The notes beneath the pieces are model-generated. The model had not been told where the DNA came from. It saw nothing but the letters and a program-made list of their open reading frames with translations, and did not search any database. Below, piece after piece: positions 19,426 to 24,674 of a stretch of 24,674 nucleotides of DNA. Location of the stretch: positions 94,878 to 119,551 of the forward strand of contig WELA01007467.1 of NCBI GenBank assembly GCA_009602735.1. Reading direction: 5' to 3'. Each line of letters opens with the position of its first letter. Position 1 is the first letter of the stretch. The translations under genes and the position numbers were made by a program. Origin of the DNA: Mesotaenium endlicherianum (taxonomy: Eukaryota; Streptophyta; Zygnematophyceae; Zygnematales; Mesotaeniaceae).

Positions 19426-20669
19426 ATCAAAACTGCTTGTACCACTTTTACCCGTCTCGCTGAGACTGTCTAAATATTTCTTATTTTTGAGTGGTGTGAT
19501 TGTTCCAGGCTCAGTGCTAGTCACTTTCTATCCCTCTCTATAATATAGGGGCTGGAGTTAGTAGCAGCCCTCCCAGCTGGTAGGACAAGTATGTAGAATC
19601 ACACTGATGGGCGGCATCATCAGCCTTTCCAAAGTTAGGGGCCTCCTTGCTTTTGCAGGATCTGTACACGTTTTCGTCTAAGAGAATAGAGATCATGTGC
19701 AGAAGTTTATACGAGTGTGCATATGTTGACTACTGATGCTAGTTGTCCGCATCTTCTGGTCAATTCTTATGAATCTTTGGGCATCTCTTGGAACATGCAC
19801 TTATTTGGTATGTGAGCTCTCCCTTCACTTTCGCTAGGGGATCATGAGCCAGACCTCACGCAAGGGTCAAAGTCGGGGGGAGAGCCAAGTTCAGGGGCGG
19901 GGGGCAGTTCAATATATCCGAAGAATATTCAGTATAGTATGAGTGAGCGTTGCATTAACTGTTCTCTTAGACTTTAGCAACACAATCAGTGGCCATGCAT
20001 TTTGGGTGCAGCTTCAATTAACATAAGATTCTGCATCTAATATGCCTTGTCAGCTGACCGGATGAGGCTGGCCGGAGTTCAAACTTTCAAGTGTAAGTCC
20101 TGTTGCCACTTGTGCAATTAATGCATGTCAATTACGCCCCTAATATGACAATGACAATATAAAACATTTACTAAACCCTATAAAATGGCATCTGTCTTTG
20201 CTCACCAAGAGGCATTTATTGTCAAATCAGATCCTATTATTATGTGTGTTTCATAGGGATTTTTTTGCAAAGCACCTGTTTTATTCCCCAAACACGCATC
20301 AGAGGTGCGTCCAGCAAGTACGTCTCCAACTCAATCCTCATACTGTTACTAATACTCTTACTTCACAATTAACAAACAGGCCCTATAGTTATCATGTGTT
20401 GCACCTTCCAGCAAGTTCAACACTAGAGCTTGTGCACGAGCAGCCTAAACCAACATTAGTCTAAACCACTAGCCCCTCTTCACACTGCAACGCCAACCCT
20501 AAGTCACCAGCCAAACGAATATGGCCTGCACACCCCAATATGCCAAGTTGTCTGCGTCTAGTGTGCAAATGCCTCCCCAAAAGATAGGTGCGTGTTAGAA
20601 TATTAAATCCTGGCACTCTTTATACGTGCCCACTTGCGTCTCACGGAGCGCCCTTTTGCTTCTCCGGCA
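19426..20669. other. Intergenic region between convergent TatA and CIA1 genes
   Basis: The region holds both 3' UTRs. It is AT-rich with no recognised gene. An open stretch at 20198-20464 (plus) has no known domain. Confidence 0.6.
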
Positions 20670-20768
20670 CTAGCTAGATTGGCCCGCATCAACGGAGGGA
20701 AGGTCGCCAACAAGCTCCCACAATCTGACGGTCCCATCGTCGCCCGCCGATGCCAGCCAGCGAGCCTC
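20670..20768 (-). CDS. CIA1: CIA1 last exon
   Basis: The exon reads EARWLASAGDDGTVRLWELV and a 12-residue tail to TAG. The acceptor is CGTGCAG. The LASAGDDGTVRLWEL blade closes the propeller. Confidence 0.9.
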   Translation of the reverse strand, partial: EARWLASAGDDGTVRLWELVGDLPSVDAGQSS

Positions 20769-22881
20769 CTGCACGCATGTCAACAGCGCCACCCCTCTCG
20801 TCAGCCAACGCTCGAAGCGTGTACACGCTCGCTCCCATGCTTGGGCCGGATTGACATTGCTCGACACACACCCTCCACAGTGCAAACGCACGTCAATAGC
20901 GCTTCCCCTCCCGACAATCAGCGCCCCCAGACGTGCGCGTACACGCCCACTCGCTCTCTGAATCGCCCGGATCACCATACCCACCGCCCGACCAATGCCT
21001 TCTGCGTGTTAAGCTCGGGTCAACCACAATGGTGTGCCTGCCGACGTCACAAGAACGTACCGCATGTTTGAATATTGTCTGATAAGTGATTGGCGCCAAA
21101 CCAGTGCAGAAGAGAGCCATACTTCCCAAATACATGGGACCTGTGTGCCTGCATGACTTTACGACAGATCAAGAAAACCTGGCAGGCCTGGGGAGGCAGG
21201 GTACCTTCGGGTGCCAGCGCACGCAGTTGACATCTGTCGGATGCGCCTTGCTCTTCTTCACCACCATGCTGAACACCGGCGTCACTCCCTGTGAGACGCA
21301 CACACGGGCAGCTTCACCAGTCAATTCTCGGGTTTTACCTCTTCCCTTCCCCCTCCCCCCCCCCTCCCCCCCTCTTTCTTGTGATTGAGTATCTCAACGC
21401 CTTGCTTGAGTTAAAGAGAGGAATTCTGGGGTCTAAGAGAGCACATCGCGGAATGATTCTTTCCCACCAACTCCAGAACCATCGACGGAAAGCCAGGAAT
21501 AAGCAGGTTCTGCAATCGCAAAGAGTGGGCGGCTTACGTCAGACTCTTCTGGGTCTTCCTGGAAGACGCGGATGCAGTCGTCGGCGCCGCCACTCGCTAT
21601 CATGCCGTTGACTCTGTCGCACGCACGCATGCGCGCACACAGAGACACACAAAGACAAACATTCAGAGGGGGAGACAGACACGAAGACACAGAGGCAAGC
21701 CTGCACGCATGCGCACGCACACACGCACACACACACACACAGAGGTGGACACAGCATGGACCTTGACCACCGCCATTCCATTCGATGACTTATGACACAG
21801 TCGACTGATTTCCAGCTACGGCTCAGCGACACGGACCAATCCTCGACTAATCACGCTCTGAGAGCCTCCAGCCTTTGGCGTGGCCCCCTTGCACGCGTGC
21901 CGTCAGCTCCCTGCACCACGTGCCGCAAGCACCCCACCGCTGCTCTCTGGCTGCACAAGGTGGGTGCGTGTGTGTGTGTGTGTGTGTATGTGTGTGTGCG
22001 CGCGTGCACATGCATCCACATTGTAGGTGCTACGTCGATGCAAGAACAAGAACACGCACGCACGCACGCACGCATGCACAGACACACAACACGCACGCAT
22101 GGGGACCCACCCGCAAATCGCGATGTGGGGCCTACTGAAGAGAAGAAGGCACACATTCCCCTCCAAGTCCCCAAACCCCACCTCTAAGCCCTGAAAATTT
22201 CACTAGACAAGTCCAAACCCGTGTGTTGTATCATGCGGCGTGTTGGAGACAAGCAGACACAGGAAGCGCGGGAGAAGAACAGGGCCGCAATGACATTCTA
22301 TACCACCTTTTGATTGCAGAAAACACGCATATAGGTGTAGACTTCAATGATGTAAATTTCAAACATCAGAGAACGAGATTTGAAAGCCTGCAGACACAAG
22401 CAACACATCTGTCGGCTTGGGCAAACATGAGGGGGNGCATGCACGCCAGGTGTCCATCCACCCCGCTCACACCATCCCCCAATAGCCCCCACAGTCCCCC
22501 CCTTTTGCCCGATGTTACAGCTGTCGTAACTAGAGCAACGGATGCATTTTAGCCAAGGCAGATGTGTCAGCAGCAAGAGGACAGGTGGCAACTGCGTGCA
22601 AGAACAGGAGGCACGTTCGCGTGCACCTGTGCACAGCTCAGTGCGGCTCATGCTCCTGGACATGTGGCACATGCTCATGGTCGTACACGGACATGGGCGC
22701 ATGCCCTACGGCGTGCAAGCGCACGCGCGCGCTTTGACACTCGTGCGAAACACGCAAGCGCCGGAGTCAACTACGGCCTCTTCAGCAATCAATTCCAGGC
22801 ATGCATCAGTTTATACCTTTAGCCCGTGCTCGCGCGTTCGCGCACGCGCCTGTACGTGTGAGTGCGTGTATTTGTGTGCAC

Positions 22882-22912
<31 letters not shown>

Positions 22913-23898
22913 TGAGAGTGACAGCATACGGAGAGCAAGAAATTAAGGGCATGGAGGGCAGCAGGTCCCACACACGTTCAGGAACAGAGGGGGTAAAGTA
23001 TGAGCGTACCATGCGCCCCCACCTGTGGCACTGGGGACTGTGGGGTCGCTGCTGGTGTCCCAAATCTTGAGCGTCAGATCGTCGCTGCCGCAAGAAAACA
23101 GCCGCCCCCACACATGAGAAGGAAAGAGACTCCAGGGCGCACGCACACGCACACACGCAGGCGCACATGCGCGGTCGCGTGCTCACACACATACCCACAC
23201 GCGCACGACTGTACGTCGGCAGCCCTTCGCTATTTGTGGCCCTCCCCGTGCACGCAGGCGCGCATGCCAGCCCCGCCTTCCCTATTTCGGATGGAACTTC
23301 TCAAGGGAGCAGCCAAGAGCTAGGGGTGCTCAGCCTTGCTCGAGCATCCACCAGTCCACCTCTGCCCGCTCTTGTGCGTTCCAGGATGGGAGAGCGTGGC
23401 TCAAAGGACAGGTGGCGGATGCTCGGTGCCCGGTGCCCGGCGCAGGGAGTCGTGCTCTCGTGTATGCACTGGTGGAGCCAGCGCAGCCGCAAGCACATCA
23501 TCAACGGACGCCCCACGCCCCATAACATCCACGGCAGTACTTTTTCATATGGCGCAGTGCATTATTGTGATGCTAGGTATGTTCCAGACCCTTTTGCGAA
23601 CCTGGGGGGAGAAGGGGGGAGAGCAACAGGCTTCAACTCCAGGTGGAGAGTGGGGGAAGGGGAAGGAATGTTAGCTCAGCTGCAGTCGTTGCTCAGTATT
23701 TTTTGAGCGGGAGGGTTCGGATGGGAGAGGCCGGAGCGAAGAGGGGGAGATGCAAAACACACAGGAGGCCTGCTGAGGAAAGACAAGAGGGCATTTATTC
23801 GTTAATTGCCAGGAGGCGGACGCAGAGCGCACCTGCAGGACACCATGCGGTCCCCACGGGCGTCGAAGCTGACGCTCCAGACCGTCGACATATGGCCC
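20670..23898 (-). CDS. CIA1: WD40 protein, cytosolic Fe-S assembly factor CIA1/CIAO1 family; C-terminal part, 5' exons not visible
   Basis: CIAO1 is a seven-bladed WD40 propeller that docks Fe-S apoproteins in the cytosolic CIA targeting complex. Minus-strand exons are 23833-23898, 23023-23084, a tentative 21762-21804, 21538-21613, 21205-21288 and 20670-20768. In order they read GHMSTVWSVSFDARGDRMVS-C, SDDLTLKIWDTSSDP, (unclear), NGMIASGGADDCIRVFQEDP, KAHPTDVNCVRWHPK and LASAGDDGTVRLWEL. The combination DDxIRVFQEDP, then HxxDVNCVxWxPK, then LAS-DDG identifies CIAO1 over other WD40 families. Phases agree at each secure junction. The GFHSRT segment before the DDCIRVFQED blade is not convincingly found. 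About 775 bases upstream of 23898 show no earlier blades, so the N-terminal half is probably beyond the window. TAG is at 20670-20672. Confidence 0.87.
21205..21288 (-). CDS. CIA1: CIA1 exon with HPTDVNCVRWHPK
   Basis: The exon has 28 codons, phase 0 at both ends: GVTPVFSMVVKKSKAHPTDV then NCVRWHPK. The acceptor is CTCACAG and the donor GTACCC. Confidence 0.87.
21538..21613 (-). CDS. CIA1: CIA1 exon with DDCIRVFQEDP
   Basis: The exon begins with one base of a split codon, then reads VNGMIASGGADDCIRVFQED and PEESD. The acceptor is TGCGACAG and the donor GTAAGC. Confidence 0.88.
21617..21745 (+). repeat. CA-rich microsatellite
   Basis: CACGCACGCATGCGC, then CACACACA, in the CIA1 intron between the 21538-21613 exon and the tentative exon; (UG)n in the transcript. 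Confidence 0.8.
21762..21804 (-). CDS. Tentative CIA1 exon (43 bases)
   Basis: Placed because the phases fit on both sides: it needs two bases (TC) at the start and leaves AG at the end. It reads DCVISHRMEWRWS and the split Arg, joining RVNGMIASGG. Only the WSR and the spacing resemble the family; the conserved GxHxRTI segment is lacking. Other small exons in 21805-23022 are possible, for example after TTGTGCAG near 21957. Confidence 0.38.
21962..22010 (+). repeat. (TG)n microsatellite
   Basis: GTGTGTGTGTG tract in the large CIA1 intron; (CA)n in the transcript. Confidence 0.85.
23023..23084 (-). CDS. CIA1: CIA1 exon with DDLTLKIW
   Basis: The acceptor TTTTCTTGCGGCAG is a strong pyrimidine-rich site. 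The exon completes Ser (AG+C) and reads DDLTLKIWDTSSDPTVPSAT, ending in one base before GTGGGG. The join gives MVSC-SDDLTLKIW, a continuous blade. Confidence 0.87.
23833..23898 (-). CDS. CIA1: CIA1 exon with a GHxSTVWSVSF blade
   Basis: The acceptor is GCTGCAG. The exon completes a split codon, then reads GHMSTVWSVSFDARGDRMVS and C, ending with two bases of a Ser codon before GTGCGC. Confidence 0.88.
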
Positions 23899-24348
23899 CT
23901 GCAGCAACAGGTGGCAGCTTCATAGGGTTCAGCACGTGGCAAGGGAGCAGTAGCACGGGCGCCAAATCACAACAGGTGGCAAATAAGTGTTAATGTTGCG
24001 CCGATCAGAAGCCCCCTTGTCCCGTTTCCCAACTCCATATGTGCACATCTTCCCTCTTTTTTACGCTTTTCCAATGTCCTTCACTTCCTCCCTTTCCCCT
24101 TCCCCTGCGACTGTCGTCATTTTGTCTACTTCCATTCACTCACAACTGGCGTGCTGGAGAAGCCAGCGTTCTGCCGATGTCCGACCATCCTATCTTGATT
24201 CTGAAAAGTGCCCCAGTGTTGGGGCAACAAACAAGTCCAGAGGGAGAGACAGCTCAGCGCTCCCTGCCACTGCTCCGCCACTCTAGTCCGAGAATGCCCC
24301 CAGCGTCGCAATAAGGAGGTCCAGGAGGGGAGACGGCTTCCTCAAATT

Positions 24349-24418
24349 GATGACACCCCTCTCTTAGATGGCATCCCTCTATCCATGACACCCCTTTCAT
24401 TATGACATCCCTCTGCGG
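24349..24418 (+). repeat. Degenerate 17-18-bp repeat
   Basis: Four units of the form (G)ATGACACCCCTCT/ATGGCATCCCTCT, upstream of the visible CIA1 exons. Confidence 0.65.
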
Positions 24419-24674
24419 GTGGGGTCCATCGCCAAACAGGGGGGACATTGGAAGTAGGCTGCTGCAGGCCGGCACCTGCTCAGGCATGGGCCATACCGGA
24501 CTGGACCCAGGGGTGGGGACAGGCATGGGCATAGGCATGGAAGTATAGGAATGGCATGCACAGGTGGGGTCACACGCACAGGCACACGCACGGGGCACGG
24601 GCATAACCACCATGCGGGAGTTTGATGGGGAGGTTGGGGGAGGCGACGAAGCGCCGGGAGGGCGGGGAGGAGGG

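Noticed and set aside
1..24674. tRNA, rRNA or mobile-element genes
   Set aside because: No convincing tRNA B-box with matching arms, rRNA segment, reverse transcriptase, transposase or terminal repeat was seen by eye; a tRNA or repeat-library scan would settle it.

Overview
The window is nuclear DNA of a green-lineage eukaryote, most likely a green alga. Four split protein genes with GT-AG introns can be read, and each has its closest remembered relatives among plant families: a CIP111/AFG2-type double AAA ATPase, a POB1/LRB-type BTB-BACK protein, a chloroplast-targeted TatA/Tha4, and a CIA1/CIAO1-type WD40 protein. The transit peptide followed by a thylakoid Tat subunit places the organism among plastid-bearing greens. 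I cannot name the species. No bacterial, viral, mobile-element, tRNA or rRNA gene was recognised.

Layout. (1) 1-12789, minus strand: one large gene for the AAA ATPase. Eleven exons fit together with matching phases and conserved domain order (1231 codons plus one base). Its 3' end, the rest of the second ATPase domain, lies beyond position 1. Introns fill most of this region and are packed with low-complexity DNA: (CA)n/(TG)n tracts, polypyrimidine runs, minisatellites, degenerate telomere-like CCCTAAA stretches and a 43-base assembly gap. (2) 12790-13572: a short divergent intergenic region. (3) 13573-15677, plus strand: two-exon BTB-BACK gene, 510 residues. (4) 15678-16894: intergenic, nothing recognised apart from a G-box upstream of the next gene. 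(5) 16895-19425, plus strand: three-exon TatA/Tha4 gene, 167 residues, with a 1.7-kb second intron. (6) 19426-20669: intergenic between convergent genes. (7) 20670-23898, minus strand: 3' part of the CIA1-like WD40 gene in small exons. Five are secure and one is tentative; the 5' exons are not visible in this window.

The genes do not form a pathway. They serve ribosome or protein quality control (AAA ATPase), ubiquitin-ligase adaptor or light-signalling-type functions (BTB-BACK), thylakoid twin-arginine transport (TatA) and cytosolic Fe-S protein assembly (CIA1). Base composition is mosaic: about 12.3-20.6 kb is visibly AT-richer and poor in simple repeats, while both flanks are GC-rich and full of them.

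No undescribed multi-gene system was found. The observations most worth a second look are small-scale: a roughly 100-bp tandem duplication that copied a 3' splice junction and the start of a Walker B exon; a 21-bp minisatellite that would read as an in-frame heptapeptide repeat if one intron were retained; an over-represented CAGGTGGC octamer; and complementary (CA)n/(UG)n tracts flanking exons in the pre-mRNAs. All splice sites are inferred from frame, phase and family similarity, without transcript data.
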